DNA from: Phoebastria nigripes
Lineage: Eukaryota > Chordata > Aves > Procellariiformes > Diomedeidae
Reading direction: 5' to 3'
Assembly: GCA_035582835.1 (NCBI GenBank)
Contig: JAYKAV010001842.1
Location: 1,160,110 to 1,224,109, forward strand
DNA length: 64,000 nt
The notes beneath the pieces were generated by a model. It was not told where the DNA came from, ran no database searches, and saw only the letters and a program-made list of their open reading frames with translations. Shown one piece after another: positions 46,301 through 59,700 of the stretch. Every line of letters starts with the position of its first letter. The first letter of the stretch is position 1. The position numbers and the translations under genes were made by a program.

Positions 46301-49300
46301 TCTTTTAAAAGCTGATAATTCTGTAGTTTTATTATTTGTGTGTTTAGCCTCTGAACTCAAGATAAACATTTTATAAAAACTCTATTAAAGTCGTTAAAAA
46401 AGATTAGTGTTTCTTTCAAAAGAAATGTATTTTTTTTGTTATCCTTAATTTTATGTGGCTGAGCTGACTATTTATTGCTCTCCCCTTGTAGGGGTTTCTG
46501 AGGTGGGTGGTGGTAGGTTAGTGCTGGGAGGGCAGCTCAGGTGAAGGAATACACTGTAGTAAGGAACCTTACAGTGAGTAAGGTAGTAGTAAGTAAGGTT
46601 AGGTCTCAATAGGTGGTCTCAGGCTGGAAGGGCTTTCTTTGCTCTGAGCCTTGTGCTGGGGGGGAAGTTCAGGAGAGGGTGTTCCTGAGCATCAGCAATG
46701 CAGGTGAAGATGTGGATGCAGGAATAGACTGAGTTCCCTGGGGGGATTTCTTATATTAGCTATATATTTTTCATATTCAGCTAAAAATTGCTGGGTGAGT
46801 CGCNCGAGCCCAAAACAAGCTGGTTTAGAAGCAAAGCAAGCTGAACATGATTTACTTCTAAGGAGGCTGGTTTGCAAACTTCCCTTGCAGTGGTAGGAGA
46901 GAGAGTCCTTCTGGTTGAAGGACTTGGCTTTATCCTTAAAATAATTGGTTTAATTCTTCCTTTTTGCTGTGAATTTCTTTATTTAACTTTGGTGGGACCT
47001 TTTAGTAAAAGCAGGGTAATATTTCTGTTATCTCCTTGCTGTCTTGTGCACAAGCTCTATAGGGTGATGATGGCTTGCAGATCCTCCCAGGGTCTGCTCC
47101 TGAGTTTCCAAAGAGTTGTAATTCTGCCGTTTCCCTGGTGTGATTTGCACGAGGCTATGCATCTCTTCCTGAAAGCCAGTTTAAATTTTGGATGCTTCCA
47201 GTGCTGAGGAAGAGAGAAACAACAAGCACAGGGAAAGAAAAGGTTAAATCCCACCGAGCAAACTTCCAATTCCCCTCTTTCATTCCCACCAGGTAGCTTC
47301 TAATTACTCCAAGAGGAAAAAGGTCAGGAGGTGGGAGGAGGCTGCCACAATAGGGAGGAAAATGTTTTATTAGCTACTAAGTTAAGGGCTCCCACCCCCT
47401 GCCCAGGCATACCCCTGCACCCCGCTACTCTCTGCAGGCTTAAGACTCTCAGCGATGCTGAGCTATTTCTTGTAGGTGATACCTTTGGCCAGGTTTTTTT
47501 TTAAGTGTGTGGGGTGAAAAATGTCCCTATATTGCTTGGTTTTATATAACTTTAATGCTAGGGTGTGATTTCCATATTAATTTAGATTAATGCAATGCCG
47601 TTAGCTTGGGCAATATTGCATGGAGAAGAGCAGTTCTCTCCACTTCGGAGCTCTCGGAGCTGCATTTGGTTGTATTAATGGTGCACGCGGAGCCTGAAAA
47701 CTATGTTTCTGTCTCCATCTCCGCCCAGAAGTGCTTGGGATGAGTTATTATTTTCTTCCCATGCAGGCGCGGTATGTCCTGCTTCTGTAAGATGCTTTCT
47801 CTGAGTGCTATTGTAAGACCTTGCTAAATTTGAGATGAAGCTGTTTGCTTTTCTAATGTGAGACTCGGTGGTGTTTTGTCTTCCTTTTAAAATGTATTTT
47901 TCTAGCCATTTTTTCCTCATCCTATAATAGTGATTACACCAATTCACAGTGAGACAAAACATTAAAGGGGAAAAAAATTCCGGTCTAAGAAATGCATAAT
48001 TTTTTTGTCTGCAGGAGATAAGTCTTCAGAAACACAGAAAGAAATTTGCACGCGGCTCAGCCTCGTAGTGCTTAATCTCATGCAATAATCACTGCTGCTT
48101 GGGTTGGCAGAAGAATAATTAAACAGATATTAAAATTGCAATCGGCTGTCACTGAAATCTAATAGGAACCCTGGGTGATCAACATCTGACCTGCTGTCTG
48201 GGGAAGAGAAGTCAAGGGGAGCTTTCCCTGCCTGGGCTTTCCCCATCCCTGCTGCAACAACCTGGATCTGGAGCTGGAGAGCGGCGGTGGGGCTTGCATT
48301 GGTGCGAGCTCTGCAGCTGGCTGAGCAAGCTGTAGGATAAATCCTCTTAATCCATCTGGAGTCCATATATATCGGTGGTTTGCTTGCATGTAGCCCAGCC
48401 TGGACACAAGGTCTCTGATCTGCCACAGCACATTGAAGATGCTCTTGACTTAGTTGAGTCTGGCGCTGTCAACTGTGTACAAAATCCATGAGAACCTTTG
48501 CAGACCCACTTTAAGTCTGAAAAAGTGTTTGAAAACAGCAAGAGAGGGAACATTATATTATATTTAACATTGAGGATCGATGTTGGCTCAAAAGAGCCCC
48601 TTGGTGCACAGCCTGTGGGGGCTTGCTTTAATTTGGCGCTGACTTTTAAACATAATTTCTTTTAGTTGAGACCAGTTCAGGGGCCTGAGATGAAAGACAA
48701 TCTAGTCACTAATGCACCGTAAAGTAGGGGGGAAAAAATCCACTGACAAACCCAGTAAATAAGGCAGGAGGGTATCTTTTTTCCAAGAGTCAATTCTAAT
48801 TTCCTGAATTTTCATTAGAAAGGAGGGGAGAGGTTTATTCTTTCCTCTTAATTCCTCTCCATAATCAATTGTTTTGCTTTAATATTTGACATAGGTGACA
48901 AACTGTTGAAAGCAGGTAATTTAATTGTTTTGCTTTCGATATACTTAAGTATTTGAAGAATGGCCTCCTGTTTCTGGCACCATTAAAGCCTATGGAGATG
49001 TCCATCCCTGCACTGGGAGAAGGGTCGTGCCCATGTAAAAGAGGCCATGGTAATAGCTGACTCCTCGGACAGCACTGGTGCAGGATCAGGTCCCTGTAAC
49101 AAAAACAGGGGAGGAGATTTTGATCTGAATTATTTTGGCCAAAATCCAAAGTAACCCGTTGACTTCAGTGCAGTTACTCCGGCTGGATGGATGCCCGGTG
49201 TAATGGAAAGCAGGGTTGGGGGCCCTCTCCTAAAAGCAGATATTTAACATTCACAAGTTACTTCTCAGCATTAGGAAAAACGAATTAACAAGCCTCCAAA

Positions 49301-52300
49301 AGGATTTCTTCTCCTGGAACAGTAAAATTNCTATTTTTTTCTTCTTTGTCGCTTAAAACTAAGATCTTTCCATCTTCAAGACACTTTTTTGGGTTTTGGA
49401 TTTTTTTTTTGGAAGCCGTTACCTGTATAATTTTTTAAGCCCGTGGTTATATTAGCCTTGGATGATGCAGTATCTGTAAAAGGGTCTTTTGCTCTAACGC
49501 GCCAGCTGCACTTGACTGTTTCCTATTGATAGGAGATAGAGCAGCATGGAAAATAGCCTGCACAAGGCCAGGTAAAGGGAGGGAAGTTAGCAAGTCTGCT
49601 CAGCATATAAAACCACCCGTTCCCTTATCATAATCCATAGACCCACTTTCCTAACATCACCTCCGCTCTTCTGGGGAGAGGTAGAGCTATCTTCCCAGGC
49701 TGGAGAGAGCTAGATAGTAGACGAGCTGCACCCTTATCGCCCAGCGCAGCAGGTGTAATGGGAACTGAAAATTGCTCTAAAATAAAGTTGCTGGGGAATT
49801 AACTTCTAAAGAGTGGAAATCCTCGGAGGAGGGGAGTTTGGGATCCATACAGAATTAAAATCAGGCTTGTGTTTGGTCTTGCTCTCTTCCTAGGGAGTTG
49901 AAAGCCTCAGGTTGGCCAAGATTTTTTTTTTTTTTCCCCCGGAAGACTTAAAGCTTTTGTGCAGTAGCTCTGGTGGATCAGGCCCTGGAAATGCACTCCC
50001 AATGAAGGTGAGAAAGGCGGTGTGATGCAAAGCTATGTCGCAGCCCCTGGCTATTTTGGAGTATGTCTTTGGGCTGACCTTGCTGGGCTGTGCCAATGCA
50101 AAAAGCACCCAGTGCCTTGCTGCATTAGTCTTTGCTGTCGAGTGAGGCTGGCAGAGCTGAAACTGTAGCACAGCTTTAAGCCGAGCCTTCTAAAACTGGC
50201 TCCTGGACTTTGGTGAAACCACGTAGACCTTGCACGGGCACTGGAGACCTCTGCCAGGAGCCCTGCCTTCTCCCCGTGCTGGCTCAGCAGAGCGTTTTGC
50301 CTCCATCCCTGCTCAGTCAGCAGTTGTGGATGCCTCCAGGGTGTCCTCTGAAATTCAGGGGGATTTAAGCTGTGCTTAAAGCAATTTTGATGGAGCAGGG
50401 GAGGGAGCCCAGTGGAGGTAGTTAGGTATTTTGTGGCTGCGGGGCATGAAGAAAAGAGTGCTGCTGGGAGGAGACAGTTATGAAGGCAGACCAGGGCAGT
50501 CAGGATAGCCGGCTGCTCCCTGTAAATCCATTTTTTTTCCAAGTTTTTAAATCTAGACAGTAGGGTTGCTTTGTTACCAGTTGGCAGTCAGAAGTTGACT
50601 TAAGTCCAGCATTTCATCTGCTTTTCGTCCCAAGATCAGGCTTGGAAATAAGTCTAGAAAAGCACCCTGAAGTGCAGGCTCTATTCACCCCACCTCCCTG
50701 GAAAGATGCTTTCCTGAATGGGACAAGGCCTATTGGGTCAAAGAACAACAGCTAGCAAAAAAAAAAAAAAAATTTGGAAGCATATTTACCATATTGTAAT
50801 CCCAAAGAGGTCTCGGGATAGAGCTGGTTTCAGCATGGGAGTTGCTGTGATGTTCCTTTCCCCTACAGCAACAGTCACCCAGCTCCAGTGAAGGCAAAAG
50901 ACATTGTTATAACCAATGCATTGAGAGTGGAATAGAAAATAAATTGCTAATAAAAACTCTAGGGGATGCCATGTGAATGGGAATGGGAATAGAGCCTGGC
51001 ATATGTTTTTATTGACTTCAATGGCATTGCACCATGTTGTCCCCACACTTGCTTTTGGTGATAAATTACAGTGCGTTTCTGACAGGGGTGGAATGATTAA
51101 GCTCAGATGTCTTATTAAGATCTCTCCTTTCCAAAATGTCATGTTGCCTTGATGTTTAAAGGTCTCTGTTGTGCAACAAACACGGCATTGTGGTGAGCAG
51201 CAGGCTCGCTGGTGCGGGCAGGCAGGACCCGTGCGGTCCCGCTGGGAAGCACGTGGAGGGGGAGGATTGGCAGCTCCCCTCTCGCAGCCCGGGCTTTTGA
51301 CTGCTGGGGTCCCAACCCCACCGATGGCCCTGAGAAGAAGAGGAATGGGATGAGCAATGCAGAGCCTGGGGTGAATTTTGCTGGTGCTTCCAACCCTTCG
51401 TCTCCTGTGCCAACTCAACCACCAGTGCCTTCGAGTGCACTCGTGAAACTTCTCAATGCAGGTTTGCAGCCCCTCACTGTTTAACCTGACTGCACACATC
51501 ATCTCCAGCCTGATGTCCTTGCCCTGCCCCATATTGCTACCTGAGGGATGCATGTACCTGGAGCTGCAGCTCATGCAGGATCAACACGTGGTCTGAGAGC
51601 TGTGCGCTTGGACACAACTCTCCACCAAGGGATGGAGGAGTGTTTGAAACCTTCCTTGATCCTTCTGCCCCTAAGGCCAGTCCTTTGCAGAGCCTGGGAC
51701 AACTGTAGGCTGCCGTATTCTTGCTGCTGGTCTTTGAGCAGTGAAGATAGGGCTTCAGTTCGAGTCCCTCTGTAGTGNTAAGAATATATCAGTGTCCTTT
51801 TAATGGTATAAGCTTAGCAAGTGGTGAAGCATCTGGGTACATCAGGAGCTTGGCAGCAAACCAAGTCAAAAAGGGCCATGCAGAGAGCAGAGGAGGCTGG
51901 TGGCTTGGTTGCCCTCCTGACCATGCTGCCTTTGGCCCTGCTTGCACATCTGCAGGGAGGAGGGGGTTTTGGGAGCCCTTAGGGGAAAAGGGGTTGTCAC
52001 ATGGAGGTCACTAGTGTGTCCCCTTCATCCTGCAGCAGCAAAGCCTGTGCACCAGCAGAGCTGCGAAGGGATGCTCGCCTTTCCTTCTTCAGAGGGAAGA
52101 CCTTCACTCTGCTCTGCCCAAAGTCTATCAAACCTGCTCCTCGAAGCAAACCTGCTCCTTCGGTTTCTCACCTCTGCAATTTTTCTTGGGGGGGGAGCAG
52201 AGTTGGTGAGGAGCAGAGCATCGCATCTGCTGGTCCTCAAGGGCGCTGGTCCCTGGCTGGGTTCCTGGCTCTCCATCAGCAGATGCCTGCTGCCACCCCG

Positions 52301-55300
52301 TGGCCTCTCCCGGGAAGTTTCGGGGAGCGATACCCTCCTGCCTTGCTCCCAGCCATCCTCATCCTCCTGGGCAGCTCCAGGCTGGACCTGGGTCAATTAT
52401 GGGCCCCATCACTGGGATGTAGAGGTCTGGCGTGTGCTGGCTCTCTCTTCCCAGGTGCAGGGAGTCCGTAGCGGTGAATAAGGAAATGTTTTGGAGAAAN
52501 TGGATTTCACTGAGTTCTTGGCATCTTTGGAGCAGGGTTGGTGTGTGTGTGACTTGGGTTTAGAGCTGAACTGTCTGGGGGTCCCATATGAANGAGCTCC
52601 CTGAAGGCTTATTCCTGCACTTTTGCTCCAGGTGATTCCTGCAGTCTGGAAAACTTGGGGAAAAAAACAGGGAGGGAAATAACCTGATGCTTCCCCCCCA
52701 AAAAAAAGCTTCGTGTAATTTGGAGACTTCATTTTCTCTAGGCTGGTTGAGCTTTTCCTTCTGCCTCTGTCTTGTCTGTCTCCTCCACCTGCAGTCTGGG
52801 GGACTTTCCATGTATTTAATGAGTTCTTTGGGGTGGCACCAGGGTCAGCTGCCCCCAGAACAAGTTTGGGGGAAAGGGAATTTAGGCTAACTACCAGTGG
52901 GATTGGGATGCAACTGCTTTTTGATTAGGCTGTTGCAATAAGGATGTGTGAATAGCCTGGTGATGAGGTTTCCTCTTCCTTCCCCAAGGATTTTAGGGGT
53001 TTGGTTTGAGCCCATTTCTGTTCTATGTTTTTTTGGGGTGCTTGAGCACATGTTGACTCCTAGCTTTGCTTTAAAAGCAGGTGCTCATGTGTTTTGCTGA
53101 ATTAGAACTTGACTTGAATTTGACAGAAGAAAACCTCAGTGCTGCTTCTGCTTCTCACAGTTTGATGCAACAAACTAAAAACAGCGGTTCAGAACAGGGG
53201 GTGGGAGGGCCAGGACCTTCCCTATTCCTGATGCTTCTCCTGACACATGCCCAAATCAGCTTAGAGGGGCTGCGTGCGGCTCCCGGGTACCGCGGCATGG
53301 GATGGTCACCCTTCCCTCCGCCTCGGCTTGTAAATCAGGAGCTGGGAGTGCAGCAAGTCCGCAAACGAGCCACAAGCTTGGCTTGTGTGCCGTGGGAAGC
53401 CACTCATTTCCTGCCCTGGGCTCCTCTGGGGAGAGAAGCTGCTCTTTGACAAGCTTCTTAATTAGCCAGAAAGTTGGGTCATAACCACTGCTGTGTCTCC
53501 CCTTGTCATGGTTAGACTCCAGGGTGTGTGAAAAATTGAACCAGTACAATGAGCATTTAGAGGAGCTCGTGTTAATTTTAGAGAATGAAAGGAGGAATTT
53601 TTTTTTCCCCCCTGTTGATCGTGATTTTTCAATACCCTCAGGAAAGGAAGAGAAAGGGGTCTCTTTCAAAAAGGCTTTAAAAACATGTCCTTCCAAAGGG
53701 CCGGTGGTTCGGGAGGGAGGCACTTGGCTCCTGGGCTGGTTCCACTCCTGTATGGGATGTCTGGGGCTGTCGGAGCTTGGGCTTTGCTTGCTCTGTGTCA
53801 GGGCAATGCAGTGGAGCCAAAAGCCTTTTGTTTAACCCTTCTTTTTCCCTTGGCAGCCCAGAAGTGGTTGCATTTAAATTGTGAGCAGTGGGTGCGACAT
53901 GGGATGGTTTGGGCAAGCTTTTGGCTTGGGGTCAAGGTCAGCAGTTTCCTGCAGACCCTGATGCTTGGTGAAGCATGTGCTGTGATTCCTGTTTTGATCC
54001 TACTGGCTTTAAACTTTTTTTTTTCCTTCCCTCTACTGTTGTTTTGCAAAGAAAAAGGCATGCTTTCCTTGCAGCCAGGAGTTTGTTGGCAAACCTGAGG
54101 ACTCATTGAAGTGTGTTCTGGTCTCGGATGGAACAGTTATAACTATAACAGCATGGATTTCCAAGATAATCATCCAGACTTGACCAGTGACTTGCTTCTT
54201 ACCTTTTTCTTAGCCTGTCTTTTGCTGTGCTTGAATTTGAAGCTTCTTAAGACCGTAGCAGAAGCTTGAGGTCACTGAGCNCTTCCTGGGATGGGGAGAT
54301 GGCCCCTCTTGCACTTTGCAGCGTCCTTGGTATGTCACCTGGGTATTTCTGTCGCTGATGTCCTTAGGTGCTAAAACAAGGTCCTGGTTGCTCAGACCCT
54401 TCCTGCAGTGCCCGATAGACTGGGTGGGTTGACACCTGTGTGCAACGAAGATGGGCCGGGGCTGCTTTGCAGACTGTGGGGTGCGGTATGCAGCAAGGAT
54501 TNCCTTGCCTTCTCTAATATTGTTGTTACTGGAGTACCCGATTGCAGTACGTGATGGTGAGGAAAGGTACTTGAGTGTGCTTTAAATCCTCCCAGTCACC
54601 TTAGGTATGTGTGAAAGCCCTGAGAAGGGGTGTCTTAGGCCTAAGGACTTAGTGTTTTGTGTGTGAATGAGATCTGTCAGACTTTCCTTTGGTGCCAGTC
54701 GGCTTGCAGACCTGGAGGATGCTGGACGTGGTATAATTAGCAACATCAAAGCCTCAGATCCTTCTTCTCAGAGCATAGAGCTCTTGGTTTTGATGGGCTA
54801 AATGCCACTTAAGCCCTCAGCCCTTTTGGCATCCTTGGCGGGGGGACCCAGACAGCATGTTGTGTGGCCTCGACTCTTCCCAGACCCTGTGTCTAGGTAA
54901 TGAAGCCTTGATATCAAGGGTGATGAGGCATTACTGGGTGCTGAGTGTAGTTGTGGCCTCTAGCAGGAGCTCCAAGCAGAGTTTGAGCATGCATCAGTGT
55001 CTAATGTACTTGCAATACAGATGGGAGCTGAGGCTGGGAAGGACCTGCCAGAGGTGCCACCCTCTGCAAAGTGAAGAATTGAGTGTTGTGGGACCTGTTT
55101 TTCCAGTTTAGCTGCATTCCTCTTGGCACAAACAGCTGTGTGAAGGGTTGGAGTTCCACAGGTTGTTTGTAACCCTGCTCTGTTAGTGGGTGATTTGGAA
55201 AAACAGACCCAGTTCTTGCTCAGGCCCTTTATAGATGCAGAAGGAGGCAAAGCATGATGCATGACCAAGTTTTTATTTGCCTTAGCCCCAACCCCCTTCT

Positions 55301-56150
55301 TAAACCATTTTAGCCAAGTTATTTCTGGAGCTTGTGCCTCCTTTACCTGCTATAATGTTCAAAGCTTTGTTTATACAACAAAAGCAGTTAAAATAATGGT
55401 AAGACTTATGCACAGATTTTTCTCAAAGGCATGGGAGTCCAGAAAAATCTGTATTCATTCAAAAAATAAGAATTACATGGAAGATTTCAGCAGCAGTGAA
55501 AACAGCCCTGCAGTGTTTCAAAGCTGAAAGCCCGTGCCAAGCTGCTGAAGGTGAATGAGTCAGGTAGAGTGAGGCTGTCTCACTGCATTTCTCAGTTATT
55601 GGCTTACCCTGTCCTGGGCACACTGCCATCCCTCTCTGCAACTTCAAGCTCATGTTCCCTCTGCCTCCAGAGTGATTGAGCTACTTTGAGCATGTCCTGC
55701 CTGCCCTTGGGTCTCTCTGGGTCAGATTTGGGTCAAGGTTAGGTTTGAACTTTCCAGATTCGTAGATGACCTCCACCAGCTAACAGGATTGCTTAAAGCA
55801 AAGTCCAGATACCAAGAGGTGAAACATTGCTGGCTTACCTTTGCTTTTTGGATTTTGTGTGTGTGGGAATAGCTGGGATGGAGTGTGCTGGAGAGCCTTG
55901 CTTCTCTGGCACAGCAGATCTCTTCAGTGTTGCAATGAAGGCATCAACATGCAGGAGTCATCAAAACGGATGGCAAAAAGGTGCTTACACTAAGACACTG
56001 GTATTTTTTTTATTTTTTAGAGCAAGTGTAAAATAAGGTGCGCAAAGCCAGAAAGCAGCTTTGTGGTGTAGAGTGCTTAAGGTCCAATAGATATATTGGC
56101 TATGGATGAGAGCTGACGCTAGATGAAAGCAAATCTCTCCAGAAAATCTG
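43345..56150. other. Upstream intergenic sequence: no supported gene
   Basis: Ordinary non-coding vertebrate sequence of moderate G+C. The only long open frame is 262 codons on the minus strand at 50786-51574, for which I recognise no domain and whose composition (rich in Cys, His and Trp) looks non-coding. Local repetition of GTAAGG-type words occurs at 46558-46602. I see no tRNA, small RNA or recognisable transposon apart from those listed. Confidence 0.55.
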
Positions 56151-56156
56151 GTTCGG

Positions 56157-56748
56157 TGTTGTGGTTTAACNCCAGCNGGCAACTAAGCCCCACCCAGCCG
56201 CTCGCTCACTCCTCCCCGGTGGGATGGGGGAGAGAATCGNAAGGGTAAAAGTGAGAAAACTCGTGGGTTGAGATAAAGACAGTTTGATAGGGAAAGCAAA
56301 AGCCACGCACGCAAGCAAAGCAAAACAAGGAATTCATTCACCCCTTCCCATCGCCAGGCAGGTGTTCAGCCATCTCCAGGAAAGCAGGGCTCCATCACNN
56401 GTAACGGTGACTTGGGAAGACAAANGCCATCACTCCAAACGCCCCTCCCTTCCTTCTTCTTCCCCCAGCTCTATATGCTGAGCATGACNTCATATGGTAT
56501 GGAATATCCCTTTGGTCAGTNGGGGTCAGCTGTCCNGGCNGTGTCCCCTCCCAGCTTCTGTGCACCCCCAGCCTNCTCGCTGGTGGGGTGGGGTGAGGAG
56601 CAGAGAAGGCCTTGACTCTGTGTAAGCACTGCTCAGCAGTAACGAAAACATCCCTGTGTTATCAACATTGTCTTCAGCACAAATCCAAAACATAGCCCCA
56701 TACTAGCTACTGTGAAGAAAATTAACTNTCCCAGACAAAGCCAGCACA
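56157..56748 (-). mobile_element. Solo LTR of an avian endogenous retrovirus (ERVL-like)
   Basis: A 592-bp element with terminal TG...CA, flanked by a 5-bp direct repeat with one mismatch (TTCGG at 56152-56156, TTTGG at 56749-56753). I recognise the sequence, in minus orientation, as an LTR type very common in avian genomes. A 5-bp target duplication fits an ERVL-like integrase (family knowledge), but the class name is not certain. In minus orientation a TATA-like box lies at about 56478-56471, a CRE-like TGANGTCA at 56492-56485 and a degenerate polyadenylation signal near 56290-56282. No internal viral sequence adjoins either side, so this is a solo LTR left by recombination. It carries 12 single Ns. 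Confidence 0.85.
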
Positions 56749-56753
56749 TTTGG

Positions 56754-59700
56754 TTAGAGAAGATGCAGGTTCATTGCTCCAGACCCTTCTGGAGTTAATG
56801 GGTTGCCTGATGCCACTGTTAATGCAGCAAACGTCAGACCCAGAAGGTCTTATGTAGACCTTCCTTAACGGGGTTGGAGCAGGAAGAAAGCTGCCTTGTG
56901 ATGGGGCTCTTCTGTCTTCCTTCCTATGGAAGGACTTACAAACACTAAAAATGGGTGGGAAGTCCATGTTGGTGCTGTGAAAGCAAGTCATACCTACATC
57001 TTCATCATGCAAGTTCTGGGTATGGTCACCTGGCTTCAGGAGGTCTCAGGGCATGAAAAGGCAGGGGAAGTGCCCCTTAAGGCTTTCAAGTTATTTCAGA
57101 GGGAGATTGTAGTACGTAGGAAAAGGGAATTCACCTCATCCGGGTAGACTTTTCCTGTATTAAGGTACAGGAAAAAATGACTTAAGGGGTGAAATCTTTT
57201 GCCTAAGATCCCGTTGTTAGTGGCGGAGTAGGAAACATCTCATTGTGGGTAAGTGTTAAGAATGGAAACAGAATAAATGTCCATTTACCGCTTGCACTGT
57301 GGGCTAAAAGCTCTAATCTGGGCATTTCTCTTCTCTGAAGGCTGGTCCACGTAAGAGCACTCTGCTCAGGGGGGTAGTTTGGAAAGAGAAATGTAAGGAA
57401 TAGTAATGAAATGGGACTGGCTTCCAAGGGCAAAGCTCCTTTCAAATTATGTGCATCTCTTCTTCTGCCTGGTCTTGTTAGAAACNTTGCTTCAGATTTG
57501 GTGCTGTGCATTCAAATGATGACTTTGTCTTTTCAAATCCTGTTAAGAAATGTCGTAAACACTGGAGAGGTGTCAAAGGCTGACGCCTCACTCCCATACC
57601 CCTTCCCCAGACTGACCTCAAACACTTCTCCTTGATGGTCACAAGATGATAATTGATTTAAACCCTTCCTTCCCACTTGACCTTTTAACAAAAGCCAAAT
57701 CATGAGTCCCTATGACATGCATACATGCTTGCAGACCAAAACCACCAAACCCACAAGTGCTCTAGTACAGGAAGCTTGACTTGTGCTTGTTGCTTTCTAA
57801 AAGGCCAAATTTCAGCCACTTTGATGCATTGGAGATGTTTGACCTAGCACATTTAGGAGCTCTGTCCTTCAGTGTGTTTCTGTTGTTTTTTAAGATGGGT
57901 GGCCCCATGTGCAGTGAAGAAATAACATAGATATTGAGGGGAAAAAGCCCCCCAAAGCTTGTAGCAAGCCATCTGTGTGGATGTACAGGTAAGGAAGGAG
58001 TAAATGAGGGAGGAGATGTGAGGGGACGGATGGTGGCTGTGAGGGAGAAGCTGGGATGGAGAAAGGGCAGCTCCTCTGCCAGGAGAAGTGGAGCACTGGA
58101 AGCTGTACAGTGGAGCAGCAAGGTGAGTCAAGGAGCAAGGGCTTTGAGCCAAGACTGAAGTGACTGGGAGAGAACCAGGAGCCTTAGGGCAGGGGCAGAG
58201 GGAAACTGGTAGATGAGCTCCCTTTGCAGTGGGCGAGGAGATGCTTTGCTAGTGCATTATCTCCACCGCGTGCCATCAACCAACTACAGAGAGAGGCCTT
58301 GGGGGTAGATGTTGCTTGAGATGCAGGACTTTTTGCCTTGGGCAGCTCCGTGAAAGAGCACGCATCAAGGTGCTGCTGGCTTTGGAGGAGACCTGGGGAG
58401 TCCTGCGTCTTCGTACCAGGTGGCCCCAAATCACTGCAACGCACAAAGCCCTGATGCGCTCTGATCTGCCGCAATGCTCGGCATCATCAAAGCACCAGGC
58501 AGGCGCTGGGAAGCTGGCCACCTCAGGAGCTGGGCTTTCATCCAGGGTGGGTGCTTTGTGAGCTTCTCACCGCCTGTGTTGTTGGGGGAAAAACATCTGC
58601 AAGGACTCTATCTGCTGGGCTGGGAACTGTCCTCCTTGTGTTGCTCCTGCTGCTCATTGCATCTCGCTTGAAGCATCTCTGCAGGATGGAGAGGGGGAAA
58701 CACGGTGCTGCTGGGGCAGTTGTGTTTCTGCTGTGGGGCAGGGGGGTTCCCATCTGCAGCTCAAATCCTGCAGGGGAGCTGGCAAAGTGCTTTGTGGTCC
58801 TTCTGAATAGCTGGAAGTGTATTTATAGCCGGCCTTGGGATGCACACAGGGCTTCAATCATATGAGGCATGTTGGCATTCTCTGCTCAACTGATCCATGT
58901 TTGTTGTTGTTAGTGGCGTGCAAGGGCTTAAACAAGAAGAAAAGCTCTGGGCTGCATCTTTGGAAGAGCTGGTGGTCTAAATTGACAGAATAAAAAGCCT
59001 TGGGGGGGGTAATGGAGGTGCATAGAGGGAAGACACTTGTGCCAGGTCGCAGCAGAGGTTAGTACTGGGTGCAGGATGGATGCATCTGGGGAGCTGTGTT
59101 CATCATCTCCCCTCCTTGCTGTCAGAAATGCATGGAGGTAGCAAAGCACAGCGCGGGGGTCTCCGAGGATGTGTCGCCGGGAGGTTCATGTGGATTTGGT
59201 TAGGGGCGTGAAATAGCGATGCTGGTAAGAGTGCTCCCGTGCCATTTATCACTGTCTGGATGGAGGGGTGTGGGAGATGGGCAAAGCCAGCTGACAGCCC
59301 NGCTTGGTAGCTGTAACACAGGAGCGAATAATGACAAGTGAAATCCCACCTAACACATAGCCCCGTTCTCCCCCAGCTCACCACACNCGTTTCTCCACTC
59401 AATCCTGTCCTCTGCTTAGCACCCGCAACACCTCCAGCCCTGGAAACAGGGGCTGGGGGTGTTTGTCAGCTGCTGTGAGAAATGCCCTTCATTCCTGCTC
59501 GGAGCTCCTGTTCCCGGGCAGAGTAATTTGTTTCTCCAACAGAGGATTTTTTTGGTAGGTCTCTCATGCCAAGATTATGTCAAAAGAGAGGTAGGGGAGC
59601 AGGCNAATTTGGAAGACAGATGTCTCACCTGCTATGTCATGTTAGTGTCAAGGCACAGAGATCAGTGTGAATGGATATTAAGCTGGGAAACACAAGGAGG

